From: Microbacterium horticulturae
GTDB lineage: Bacteria > Actinomycetota > Actinomycetes > Actinomycetales > Microbacteriaceae
Reading direction: 5' to 3'
Assembly (NCBI RefSeq): GCF_029094505.1
Contig: NZ_CP119108.1
Coordinates: 372,001 to 436,000 of the forward strand
Length of the DNA stretch: 64,000 bases
Shown here: positions 55,401 to 62,538 of the stretch, in pieces
Position numbering within the stretch: the first letter of the stretch is position 1
How the letters are laid out: the number at the start of each line of letters is the position of its first letter
Position numbers and translations under genes: made by a program
Notes under the pieces: generated by a model
The model's input: only the letters and a program-made list of their open reading frames with translations
What the model was told of the DNA's origin: nothing
Database searches by the model: none

Positions 55401-57087
55401 GGTCGGGGATCGTGCCGCCGCTCGTGACGGCGATACGCTGCGAGCCCGGGCGGCCCGTGAGCGTGCCGTGATCGCGATCCCAGACCACGCGCGGGCGCAG
55501 CTCGGCGAATTCGTCGGATGGGAAGCGTCCCGCCAGCAGATCGAGCGTCGCCTCGTACGCCGAGCGGGGCAGCGTGCGAAAGGGCGCACTGCGCTTGACC
55601 GTCTCGTACCAGCCCTCGACATCGACCGGGCCGGTCGCACAGGCCGCGATGGTCTGCTGCGCAAGAATGTCGAGCGGGTTGGCCGGCACCGTGATCGCCT
55701 CGATCTGCCCGGCGAGCATGCGCTCGGTGACCACCGCCGTGTGCAGCACGTCGCTGCGGTGTTTGGGGAACAGGTCTGCGCGGCTGATCTCGCCGACCTG
55801 GTGCCCGGCGCGTCCGATGCGCTGCAGACCGGAAGCCGCCGACGGCGGCGCCTCGATCTGGATGACCAGGTCGACCGCGCCCATGTCGATGCCGAGTTCG
55901 AGGCTGCTGGTCGCCACGACGCAGCGCAGCACCCCCGATTTCAGTTCGTCTTCGACCTGCGCGCGCTGCTCCTTCGACACCGAGCCGTGGTGGGCCTTCG
56001 CGAGCACCGGGGCGACGCCCGCGGGCGAACCCGCCTGCGCCTCCCCGGCAGCCTCGGCTGCGGGGGCCCGCAAGGCGGCGGGGATGGCAGGCTCAGGAAT
56101 CTCGGCCCCCATGCGCTCCGCATAGATCTCGTTGAGTCGGCCGGTGAGCCGCTCGGCGAGCCGCCGCGAGTTAGAGAAAACGATGGTCGAGCGGTTCTCG
56201 AGCACGCGGTCGACGATCGCCTCTTCGACGTGCGGCCAGATCGAACCGGTGACCTCGGTGTTCTCGGCCGGCCCGTCGGGGCTGAACCAGTCGTCGTCGA
56301 CGGCGGCCGTGGCATCCACCGGCACCACGGGAGGAGGATTCTGCATGTCGTCGACGGGAACCACCACGTGCAGCTCGAACGTCTTCGAGGCCCGCGGCGC
56401 GACGATCTCGACGGGAGCGGCGCCGCCCAGGAACCGCGCCACCTCGTCGATCGGCCGCACCGTCGCCGACAGACCGATGCGCTGGGCGGGTTTCTCAAGC
56501 AGATCGTCGAGGCGCTCGAGGCTCACGGCCAGATGTGCGCCACGCTTGGTCGCCGCCACCGCGTGCACCTCGTCGACGATGACGGTGTCGACGCCGCGCA
56601 GAGTCTCGGCCGCCTGGCTCGTGAGCATGAGATAGAGCGATTCGGGCGTCGTGATGAGGATGTCGGGCGGCGCGGTGAGCAGTTTTCGACGATCGGATGC
56701 CGGGGTGTCACCGCTGCGCACACCCACGGTGATCTCGGGACCGGGCACGCCGAGCCGCCGCGCGGCCTGGGCGATGCCGACCAGGGGCGAGCGGAGGTTG
56801 CGCTCGACGTCGACGCCGAGCGCTTTCAGGGGGGAGATGTAGAGGATGCGGGTGCGCTGCGTCTTCGGGCGGGGCTCGGCCGCGGCATCCTGATCATGGA
56901 ACACCCGGTCGATCGCCCACAGGAAAGCGGCGAGCGTCTTACCCGACCCTGTCGGTGCGACGACGAGCGCGTGCTTGCCGCCGGCGATGGCGTTCCACGC
57001 ACCGCGCTGGGCGTCGGTCGGCGCGGTGAAGGCGGCGCGGAACCATTCCCGGGTCGCGTCGCCGAAGCGTTCCAGCACATCGCTCAT
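52477..57087 (-). CDS. lhr: Lhr-type ATP-dependent DNA helicase (large, 1536 residues)
   Basis: Superfamily 2 DNA repair helicase with the full bacterial Lhr layout. RecA-like domains: Walker A APTGSGKT at 44-51, DEVH box in VIVDEVHAVAATKRGAHLA, SAT motif IGLSATVRP, and QRIGRAGHQVGE (motif VI). The Lhr winged-helix and core follow (DVFTLGTTSWRIVEITHDRVNVVPAFGQPGKVPFWHGDGIGRPAELGEA is diagnostic). The long C-terminal region seen only in long Lhr proteins completes it. Known members unwind DNA and RNA:DNA hybrids and are DNA-damage induced in mycobacteria. GGAGG precedes ATG 57087. Divergent from the GreA-like gene. Confidence 0.95.
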   Translation of the reverse strand: MSDVLERFGDATREWFRAAFTAPTDAQRGAWNAIAGGKHALVVAPTGSGKTLAAFLWAIDRVFHDQDAAAEPRPKTQRTRILYISPLKALGVDVERNLRSPLVGIAQAARRLGVPGPEITVGVRSGDTPASDRRKLLTAPPDILITTPESLYLMLTSQAAETLRGVDTVIVDEVHAVAATKRGAHLAVSLERLDDLLEKPAQRIGLSATVRPIDEVARFLGGAAPVEIVAPRASKTFELHVVVPVDDMQNPPPVVPVDATAAVDDDWFSPDGPAENTEVTGSIWPHVEEAIVDRVLENRSTIVFSNSRRLAERLTGRLNEIYAERMGAEIPEPAIPAALRAPAAEAAGEAQAGSPAGVAPVLAKAHHGSVSKEQRAQVEDELKSGVLRCVVATSSLELGIDMGAVDLVIQIEAPPSAASGLQRIGRAGHQVGEISRADLFPKHRSDVLHTAVVTERMLAGQIEAITVPANPLDILAQQTIAACATGPVDVEGWYETVKRSAPFRTLPRSAYEATLDLLAGRFPSDEFAELRPRVVWDRDHGTLTGRPGSQRIAVTSGGTIPDRGLFGVFVAGEKVGARVGELDEEMVYESRVNDVFTLGTTSWRIVEITHDRVNVVPAFGQPGKVPFWHGDGIGRPAELGEALGAFARELAAAPREKSEMRLAECGLDANAITNLLRYLSEQRESTGTLPTDKTLTVERSRDEVGDWRVILHSPYGMQVHAPWALAVNARIRERLGVDGSAVASDDGIIARIPDATADPPGAELFVFEPDEIDQMVTDEVGGSALFASRFRECAARALLMPRLNPGKRSPLWQQRQRASQLLEVARRYPTFPIILETLREVLQDVYDLPALLRVIRGIGERRIRLVEVTTSQPSPYARDLLFGYVGAFMYEGDSPLAERRAAALSVDPALLSELLGKVEMRELLDPEIIAQFEREVQRLDPERHARGVEGVADLLRLLGPLDAAEVAERLDDGDATTHLDTLIATHRAIPVTIGGTPRVAAIEDAGRLRDALGAALPVGIPTAFLEPVADPLGDLVARFARTHGPFRAESVAERLGVGIAVARLTLQRLEAAGRVTSGFFLPETTATDETEWCDTEVLRRLRMRSLAAIRGSVEPVSPRAFARFLPAWQHLTRPLEGIDGVAAVIEQLAGVPIPASAWESLILPSRVKDYTSGMLDELTATGEVIWSGHGTLPGRDGWVALHPVGDAPLTLPEPEGEITPGSLEERLINILGAGGAYFTGQLKTLADADSEQDVIDALWSLTWSGRVTNDTFAPLRALTSGGSQAHKAARRTPRARLYRGMALPRPSTPPRPPTLGGRWSLLPEPEGDPAVRATASGSLLLDRYGVVTRGSVQAEQVPGGFAQVYRMLAGFEEAGHCRRGYVIEKLGAAQFAASTTIDRLREFSGLADPPPRAGITLAATDPANPYGAALGWPALEGSAHRPGRKAGAVVVLVDGALVLYLERGGKTALAFSSDDETLAAGCRSLAETAKTRRLETLTIEQVNGEVVYGTAVGRALRQAGFVESTRGLTLRKAPRG

Positions 57088-57095
57088 TCCTCCAT

Positions 57096-57128
57096 TCTGA
57101 CCGGGGTGTCAGACATCCGGGATAAGCT
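57096..57128 (+). promoter_or_regulatory. Inverted repeat and -10 between lhr and the GreA-like gene
   Basis: TCTGAC (57096-57101) and GTCAGA (57108-57113) are perfect arms with a 6-base centre. TAAGCT (57123-57128) is a candidate -10 for the GreA-like gene. The repeat sits where a regulator could affect both divergent genes. Confidence 0.4.
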
Positions 57129-57175
57129 GGTCTTTCTTTGCCACCTATGAACAGTCAGTGGGAAGGGAGCCGATC

Positions 57176-57589
57176 ATGACCGACGTCACAGGGACGGCGC
57201 AGACCGTCTGGATGACCCCCGCCGCGCTCGCGGCCCTGCAAGCCGAGCTTGAGCAGCTCACTGCAGCCGGCGACGAGGCCGCTCAGGCACGGGTGCTCGA
57301 GCTGCGAGACCTCATCCGTCGAGCCGAAGTGGGCACGAAGCCCGACGACGGCGTCGTCGAGCAGGGCATGCGCATCACCGTGAAGTTCCACGTCGATGAC
57401 TCCGTCGAGACGTTCCTGCTCGGCAGCCGCGACCTCGTGCAGGCCGGCGCCGATATCGACGTGTATTCGCCGAGTTCGCCGCTGGGCTCGGCGATCGACG
57501 GACGCCATGTCGGCGACGAGGTGAGCTATACCGCGCCCAATGGCGCGCAGCTGACCGTCACGATCATCGCCGCGACGCCCTTCGCGTAG
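57176..57589 (+). CDS. GreA/GreB family elongation factor-like protein
   Basis: A 137-residue protein. A short N-terminal coiled coil (WMTPAALAALQAELEQLTAAGDEAAQARVLELRDLIRRAEV) and the C-terminal FKBP-like domain (GMRITVKFHVDDSVETFLLGSRDLVQAGADIDVYSPSSPLGSAIDGRHVGDEVSY) are those of GreA. The coiled coil is only about half the normal length and the tip acidic pair DD/E is not obvious. So it may bind RNA polymerase without stimulating transcript cleavage. GGGAAGGGAG precedes ATG 57176. Standard GreA is about 158-165 residues. Confidence 0.85.
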   Translation: MTDVTGTAQTVWMTPAALAALQAELEQLTAAGDEAAQARVLELRDLIRRAEVGTKPDDGVVEQGMRITVKFHVDDSVETFLLGSRDLVQAGADIDVYSPSSPLGSAIDGRHVGDEVSYTAPNGAQLTVTIIAATPFA

Positions 57590-57600
57590 TCGGCGGCGGG

Positions 57601-57783
57601 TCAGCGTTCGTTCGGCATCACGATCCACAGCAGGACGTAGGCCCACAGCGACAGGCCGAACACGGCGACCAGTACGACGGCGATGATGCGCATCGCCAGC
57701 GGGCTGATGCCGAAGCGAAGGGCGAGCCCGGCGCACACGCCGGCGATCATGCGGCCCCTGAGGGGTCGGACGAGTGCGTTCAT
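57601..57783 (-). CDS. PspC domain small membrane protein
   Basis: A 60-residue protein consisting of a single PspC domain: LVRPLRGRMIAGVCAGLALRFGISPLAMRIIAVVLVAVFGLSLWAYVLLWIVMP. One amphipathic segment is followed by one or two membrane helices. GAGAGGATGGGTGC precedes ATG 57783; the 14-residue longer frame lacks a site. PspC proteins act in membrane stress signalling; small stand-alone copies are common in actinobacteria. Convergent with the GreA-like gene, only 11 bases apart. Confidence 0.87.
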   Translation of the reverse strand: MNALVRPLRGRMIAGVCAGLALRFGISPLAMRIIAVVLVAVFGLSLWAYVLLWIVMPNER

Positions 57784-57829
57784 GCACCCATCCTCTCGCG
57801 GGTGCGGTCGGCCCGCAGCATCCACCCCT

Positions 57830-57910
57830 CACAGGCTTCGGAAGATCGCGCGTTCTTCGGACCGTTTGGCCAGAATGCTCCGAGCTTGGCGCGATCCTCC
57901 GAAGCCTGTG
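57830..57910. repeat. Inverted repeat with 22-base arms
   Basis: Arms 57830-57851 and 57889-57910 match in 21 of 22 positions (CACAGGCTTCGGA start) around a 37-base loop that itself contains TTCGGA/TCCGAG pairing. It lies after the ABC-F stop and before the PspC start, both on the minus strand, so it may terminate the ABC-F transcript. Confidence 0.9.
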
Positions 57911-57926
57911 CGCGGCCGCGGTCGGC

Positions 57927-59570
57927 TCACGGCCGCTCGACCATGCCGTCGGGGGTGAGCTCAAGCGTCGTGTCGATGCCGAGCCGGGCGAGGAACCCGT
58001 CGTCGTGGCTGACGACGAGCACCGCGCCGCGATAGGCGGCGAGCGCCTCGACGAGCTGGTCGACCGTGTCGAGGTCGAGGTTGTTCGTCGGCTCGTCGAG
58101 CACCAGCAACTGCGGCGGCGGGTCGGCCAGCAGCAGCCGCGCGAGTGCGACGCGGAACCGCTCGCCGCCCGACAGCGACCCGACGGGGCGCTCGACGGCG
58201 TCGCCGCGGATCAGAAACCTCGCCAGCCGGTTGCGGATGTCGGCCGGCGGCACGGCGGGCGCGGCATCCCGCACATTCTCGAGCACGGAGGCGGTGTCGT
58301 CGAGGCCGTCCACGCGCTGCGGAAGGTAGCCGATGCGGTCGGTGTGTGCCTGCGCGTGTGTCGTCGACATGCTGGATCGTTCGTTCGCCGCTCGATTGGC
58401 GGCCGAGGCGCCATATGAGCCTGTTGACGGAACGCCCGAGGCCACCAGCTGCTCGAGCAGCGTGGTCTTTCCGACGCCGTTCGGGCCGATCAGGGCAACC
58501 CGCTCCGGCCCCTGCACGATCCACGCGCGCTCGCCGTCCGCCAGCGTCGCGATCCTGCGCCCCGCCGGAACCCCCGGGTCAGGCAGGTCGATGACGACCA
58601 AGTCGTCGTCGCGTACGCGCCGCTCGGCGAGATCGAGCGCGGCGCGGGCGGCCGACTCCTTCTCGCTGACCTCGGTGCTCAGCTTGCCGGCCGACACCTG
58701 GGCGGCACGCTTTCGTCCGCCCGCGACGATCCCCGGCACACGCTTCTCGATCTGCGCCTTGCGCCCGACCGCCGCGCGGTGCGCGAGCTTGGTCTCGGCC
58801 TCGATGCGCTGCCGCTTCTCGCGGGCGAGTGACTGCGATGCCGCCCGCTCGGCCTGCCGTGCGGCATCCTGCTCCGTCTCGAGCCATGCGCGCCACGCGG
58901 AGTACGGCCCGCCGAACACGCTCAGCGTGTTCTCGTACAACTCGGCGGTGTCGTCCATGAGATCGAGCAGCGCGGTGTCGTGGCTGACCACGACGAGCGT
59001 TCCGCGCCACGCGCGCACCAGGTCGTACAGCCGCCCCCGCGCACCGCGGTCGAGATTGTTGGTCGGTTCGTCGAGCAGTGTGATCGGGGTGTTCCGCAGC
59101 CGGATGCCGGCCACGGCCGCAAGGACCGCCTCACCGCCCGACAGCTGCCCGACCGTGCGGCCCAGGGCGTCGTCGGGCAGACCTGCTTCGGCAAGGGCTG
59201 CGATCGTGCGCGCTTCGATGTCCCAGTCGTCGCCGATCGTGTCGAAGTGACGCGGGTCGATGTCGCCGGACTCGATGGCCCGCACTGCGGCGAGAATGTC
59301 GGCGACGCCCAGCAGCTCGGCGACGGGGCGCTCGGTTCCCAGCGTCAGCTGCTGGGGGAGCAGGGCGATGTCGGACGCCGCGGTCACGTGCCCACTCGTG
59401 GGGGTGAGCGTGCCGGCGATAAGGCGCAGCAGCGTCGACTTGCCCGAGCCGTTGCGGCCGACGAGTCCTGTGCGGCCGGCGCCCACGGCGCCGGACACCT
59501 CGCGCAGCGCGACGGAGCCGTCGGGCCAGGCGAACGAGACACGGTCCAAGACGATGGATGGGGTGGGCAT
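57927..59570 (-). CDS. ABC-F family ribosome-associated ATPase
   Basis: A 547-residue cytoplasmic protein with two ATPase domains and no membrane part. Domain 1: Walker A GLVGRNGSGKSTLLRLIAG, signature QLSGGEAVLAAVAG, Walker B ITLLDEPTNNLDR. A charged linker follows (REKRQRIEAETKLAHRAAVGRKAQIEKR), the P-site tRNA-interaction motif of ABC-F. Domain 2: GPNGVGKTTLLEQLV, LSGGERFRVALARLLLADPPPQLLVLDEPTNNLDLD. About 30 Ser/Ala/Thr/His-rich residues (ASAANRAANERSSMSTTHAQ region) are inserted soon after the second Walker A. Members rescue stalled ribosomes or give resistance to ribosome-targeting antibiotics. ATG 59570 has GAGGAGACACTC upstream and a hairpin overlapping that site. Confidence 0.92.
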   Translation of the reverse strand: MPTPSIVLDRVSFAWPDGSVALREVSGAVGAGRTGLVGRNGSGKSTLLRLIAGTLTPTSGHVTAASDIALLPQQLTLGTERPVAELLGVADILAAVRAIESGDIDPRHFDTIGDDWDIEARTIAALAEAGLPDDALGRTVGQLSGGEAVLAAVAGIRLRNTPITLLDEPTNNLDRGARGRLYDLVRAWRGTLVVVSHDTALLDLMDDTAELYENTLSVFGGPYSAWRAWLETEQDAARQAERAASQSLAREKRQRIEAETKLAHRAAVGRKAQIEKRVPGIVAGGRKRAAQVSAGKLSTEVSEKESAARAALDLAERRVRDDDLVVIDLPDPGVPAGRRIATLADGERAWIVQGPERVALIGPNGVGKTTLLEQLVASGVPSTGSYGASAANRAANERSSMSTTHAQAHTDRIGYLPQRVDGLDDTASVLENVRDAAPAVPPADIRNRLARFLIRGDAVERPVGSLSGGERFRVALARLLLADPPPQLLVLDEPTNNLDLDTVDQLVEALAAYRGAVLVVSHDDGFLARLGIDTTLELTPDGMVERP

Positions 59571-59579
59571 GAGTGTCTC

Positions 59580-59609
59580 CTCGGATGTCGTGGTGCGCCG
59601 ACATCCGAG
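59580..59609 (-). promoter_or_regulatory. Hairpin overlapping the ABC-F ribosome site
   Basis: CTCGGATGTCG and CGACATCCGAG form a perfect 11-bp stem with an 8-base loop. On the minus strand its 3' arm ends in GAG, the first bases of the GAGGAG ribosome site. Opening this hairpin would free the site. It fits translational or transcriptional attenuation together with the short leader frame at 59759-59733. Confidence 0.65.
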
Positions 59610-59732
59610 CCCGGGGCAACCCACAACGAGGAGGGGGAACGAGATCGACGGTCGGCGCGCGAACGTGCTGCAGAGGCAGCGGAATGTTCGGTGACGGCGC
59701 GACACGTCGAGAAACGACGGATCAGCGCAGCG

Positions 59733-59759
59733 TCAGCACGCGGCGAAGATCTCGGTCAC
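59733..59759 (-). CDS. Possible leader peptide MTEIFAAC
   Basis: GTG 59759 with GAGGA five bases upstream (59769-59765) opens an eight-codon frame ending TGA, about 160 bases before the ABC-F start and within the same predicted transcript (promoter at 59792-59821). Short leader frames that stall ribosomes are common before ABC-F antibiotic-resistance genes. Too short to prove by sequence alone. Confidence 0.45.
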   Translation of the reverse strand: MTEIFAAC

Positions 59760-59791
59760 TTCATTCCTCACGTCGGGGGCAGGGACCGTCC

Positions 59792-59821
59792 ACTGTAGCA
59801 GACACGCCCGGGCGGTGACAG
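59792..59821 (-). promoter_or_regulatory. Promoter of the ABC-F transcript
   Basis: On the minus strand CTGTCA (59821-59816), 18-base spacer, TACAGT (59797-59792). The predicted start near 59785 gives a leader of about 215 bases before the ABC-F ATG. Confidence 0.5.
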
Positions 59822-59835
59822 GGATGCTGCGCCGC

Positions 59836-61113
59836 TCAGCGCGGGGCGGCAGCGTCGGGCAGAACATCCTGCAGATGAGCGCGCAGCTGGGCCGCGACAT
59901 CCACTCCGTCCCGGTTGTACAGCCAGTGGTACTGCAGCCCGTCCCACAGAGCCAGCAGCCAGGCGGCCTCGTGGGCGGGGTCACGGTGTGCGGGGAGTTC
60001 GCCGGTGGATGCCGCGGCCCGGAACATGGTCTCGAAGCTGTCGAGCGCCTGGGCGTAGCGGCGCGCGAAGTAGGCGTGCGCGGCGTGACCGGCGGGAATC
60101 GCCTCGCACGAGATGACCGCGTACACCTCGAGAAGTCCCGGTTGTGTGCGGGCGTTCTCGTCAGCGGCATCGGGAAGCGCCCGCAGGAAGTCGGCTGCGC
60201 TCTCGGTGTTCAGCGCGACGATCGCGGTGTCGATACGGCGGTCGCGCTCTTCGAGTACCGCGAGCAACAGGGCGTCCTTGGACGGGAAGTGGTGGTAAAG
60301 CGCCGACTTCGACACACCGACCTTCGCGGCGATCTCGCGCAGGCTCGTGTCGGCGTAGCCCTCGCGGGCGAACAGGGCCATCGCGTCCGAGAGGATGCGC
60401 GCGCGGCGCTCGCGCCCGGAGCGATAGCCGGTCTCAGTCCCCGCTTCCGGCCCGATCGGCGGCATCACAGGCATGGGGACGTGGCCGCTCTCTGGTTCGG
60501 AGGGGTCGCGCCACCCGCACGGGTAGGCGAGCAGCCGCTCGTGCTCGGCGATCACAGAAGCCGTGTCGACCCGGTCGGGCAGATAGAGCTGAACGACCTG
60601 GAGCGCATCCCACGCCGCCATCAGCCGCAGCGCCTCGCCGTCGGCGTCGCGGTCGGTGGCCACCGCACCGTCGGAGATCGCCGTGCCGATCACCTCGCGG
60701 GCGACGGGAGCGAAGCGCTCCGCATGGCCGCGCATGGCGGCGTGCGCCGGATGAGCGCTGATGGATGCCTCGCCCACAAGCCCCGCAAACAGCGGGAGGT
60801 ATCCAGGAATGAGCGCGTTGCGTTCCGCGGCAGCCGAGAACGGCAGAGCACCGTCAGCCTCGGCTGCGAGACGTTCCCATGACCTGGTGTCGTTGCTCAA
60901 GTCGAACTCCTGCAGCACGACATCGAGAAGCTCGTCCTTGCCCGAGAAGTGGCGCAGCAGGCCGGGATGGGTCACCCCCGCCTCGGCGGCGATGTCACGC
61001 AGCGATACCGCGCGATAGCCGTGCGCGGTGAACAGCCGCCGTGCTGCCGCGACGATGCGCTCGCGGGTGAGCTCGGTCTGCTCGGCCCTGCTCGTCTGCG
61101 CTGCTGTCGTCAC
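59836..61113 (-). CDS. Tandem (double) TetR family regulator
   Basis: A 425-residue protein made of two complete TetR modules. Module 1 HTH: RERIVAAARRLFTAHGYRAVSLRDIAAEAGVTHPGLLRHFSGKDELLDVVL. Module 2 HTH, about 210 residues later: RERRARILSDAMALFAREGYADTSLREIAAKVGVSKSALYHHFPSKDALLLAVL. Each is followed by its own helical effector domain. TetR proteins act as dimers, so one chain could bind an operator as a pseudo-dimer. GTG 61113 has GGAGG at ideal distance; ATG 61131 is the alternative. Divergent from the MFS/GH3 operon with an operator-like repeat between them. Confidence 0.9.
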   Translation of the reverse strand: MTTAAQTSRAEQTELTRERIVAAARRLFTAHGYRAVSLRDIAAEAGVTHPGLLRHFSGKDELLDVVLQEFDLSNDTRSWERLAAEADGALPFSAAAERNALIPGYLPLFAGLVGEASISAHPAHAAMRGHAERFAPVAREVIGTAISDGAVATDRDADGEALRLMAAWDALQVVQLYLPDRVDTASVIAEHERLLAYPCGWRDPSEPESGHVPMPVMPPIGPEAGTETGYRSGRERRARILSDAMALFAREGYADTSLREIAAKVGVSKSALYHHFPSKDALLLAVLEERDRRIDTAIVALNTESAADFLRALPDAADENARTQPGLLEVYAVISCEAIPAGHAAHAYFARRYAQALDSFETMFRAAASTGELPAHRDPAHEAAWLLALWDGLQYHWLYNRDGVDVAAQLRAHLQDVLPDAAAPR

Positions 61114-61142
61114 GATCGCCTCCGCACCCATCGTACTTTGTA

Positions 61143-61191
61143 ACCAATTGGTCTCTTTTCAGTTACCAAGGGGTCGGATTGTGTGTAAGCT
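61143..61191 (+). promoter_or_regulatory. Operator and promoter of the MFS/GH3 operon
   Basis: ACCAATTGGT (61143-61152) is a perfect palindrome within GTAACCAA, and GTTACCAA (61162-61169) repeats the half-site directly. TTACCA (61163-61168) also serves as a plausible -35, 17 bases from TAAGCT (61186-61191). A regulator bound here would block it. Confidence 0.6.
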
Positions 61192-61233
61192 ATCGCCAGT
61201 CGTCGGAGCAGACGACCGGAAAGGACACAGAAC

Positions 61234-62538
61234 ATGACAGAGCTGTCTCCGGCCGCCTCGGCGGCCGCGGCGGGCACGACCGGAGTGAAGACGCCCGGCA
61301 CCACCCCGCACCGCACGCCCCGCGGCTACACGCCGGGTCTGGCGACCGTCAACTTCGGCATCTTCCTGGCCCTGCTGACGCCGGTGCTGGTGTCGATGGC
61401 GTTCAAGATCCAGCACATCGCCGGATCGGTTGAAGAGGCCACGGCCCAGCTCGGGCTGGTCCTGGGCGTCGGCGCGATCTTCGCCCTCGTCGCGAACCCG
61501 CTGGCCGGCCGCCTGTCCGACCGCACGACCTCCTGCTTCGGCATGCGCCGACCCTGGATCATCGGCGGCGGCATCATCGGCGTGGCAGCCCTCGGCCTCA
61601 TCGGGGTCGCGACATCCATCTGGGTCGTCCTGGTCGGCTGGTGCCTCGCGCAGGCAGCGCTGAATGCTGTGCTGGCTGCCGCCAACGCAACCCTCCCCGA
61701 CCAGGTCCCCGTCGAATCGCGCGGCAAGGTGTCGGGCATCGTCGGCATCACGACCCCTCTGGCGATTCTGGCCGGCAGCTTCCTCATCAACTACATCGCG
61801 AGCGACGTCATGCGCTTCTTCGCGCCGGGCCTGGTCGCCCTCGTGTTCATCGTGTTCTTCGTCGTCGTGCTGCGCGACCGCCGACTCGAGCGCAAGCCCG
61901 CACAGCGCTTCACGATCGGCCAGTTCTTCGGCTCGTTCGTGTTCAACCCCGCCAAGCACCCCGACTTCGGCTGGACCTGGCTGACCAAGTTCTTCATCAT
62001 GTTCGGCTATGCCGGCATCGCGACCTTTCTGCCCTACTACCTCACCGAGCGCTTCGAGCTGACCGAGCAGGGCGCGATCACGACGATCCTCATCGCGAAC
62101 CTCGCCTCCACCGTCATGATGGCGATCTCCAGTCCGCTGGGCGGATTCCTCTCCGACAAGGTGGGCAAGCGCCGCCCGTTCGTCGCCATCGCGGGCGTCA
62201 TCATGGTCGTGGGCCTGGTGATCCTCGCGTTCGCGCCGACGATCCCCGTCGTGATCATCGCCCAGGCGATCATCGGCCTGGGAGCAGGATCCTTCTTCTC
62301 CGTCGACCTGGCTCTGGCGACCCAGGTGCTGCCCAGCCCCGACGACACGGCGAAGGACCTCGGCGTGCTCAACATCGCCAATGCCCTGCCGCAGTCGCTT
62401 GCGCCCGCCATCGCGCCCGGCATCATCGCGCTGGGCGCCGGCACCGCCATCGGCGGCTACTCCACCTGGTACCTGTTCGGCGCGGTCGTCGCGCTGGCCG
62501 GCGCCGTGCTCGTCTACCGCATCAAGGGAGTCAAATGA
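61234..62538 (+). CDS. MFS sugar transporter
   Basis: A 434-residue, 12-helix major facilitator. An Ala/Thr-rich cytoplasmic N-terminus precedes helix 1 (LATVNFGIFLALLTPVLVSMAFKIQHIAG). Motif A-like NPLAGRLSDRTTSCFGMRRPWIIGG and its second-half copy SPLGGFLSDKVGKRRPFV are strong, and the layout resembles sucrose/glycoside:cation symporters. GGAAAGGA precedes ATG 61234. The stop overlaps the GH3 start, so it most likely imports the beta-glycoside that the GH3 enzyme splits. Confidence 0.88.
   Translation: MTELSPAASAAAAGTTGVKTPGTTPHRTPRGYTPGLATVNFGIFLALLTPVLVSMAFKIQHIAGSVEEATAQLGLVLGVGAIFALVANPLAGRLSDRTTSCFGMRRPWIIGGGIIGVAALGLIGVATSIWVVLVGWCLAQAALNAVLAAANATLPDQVPVESRGKVSGIVGITTPLAILAGSFLINYIASDVMRFFAPGLVALVFIVFFVVVLRDRRLERKPAQRFTIGQFFGSFVFNPAKHPDFGWTWLTKFFIMFGYAGIATFLPYYLTERFELTEQGAITTILIANLASTVMMAISSPLGGFLSDKVGKRRPFVAIAGVIMVVGLVILAFAPTIPVVIIAQAIIGLGAGSFFSVDLALATQVLPSPDDTAKDLGVLNIANALPQSLAPAIAPGIIALGAGTAIGGYSTWYLFGAVVALAGAVLVYRIKGVK

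Noticed and set aside
54559-57150. An 863-codon plus-strand frame opposite lhr
   Set aside because: Composition is Arg/His/Asp-rich without motifs. The minus strand encodes the clear Lhr helicase.
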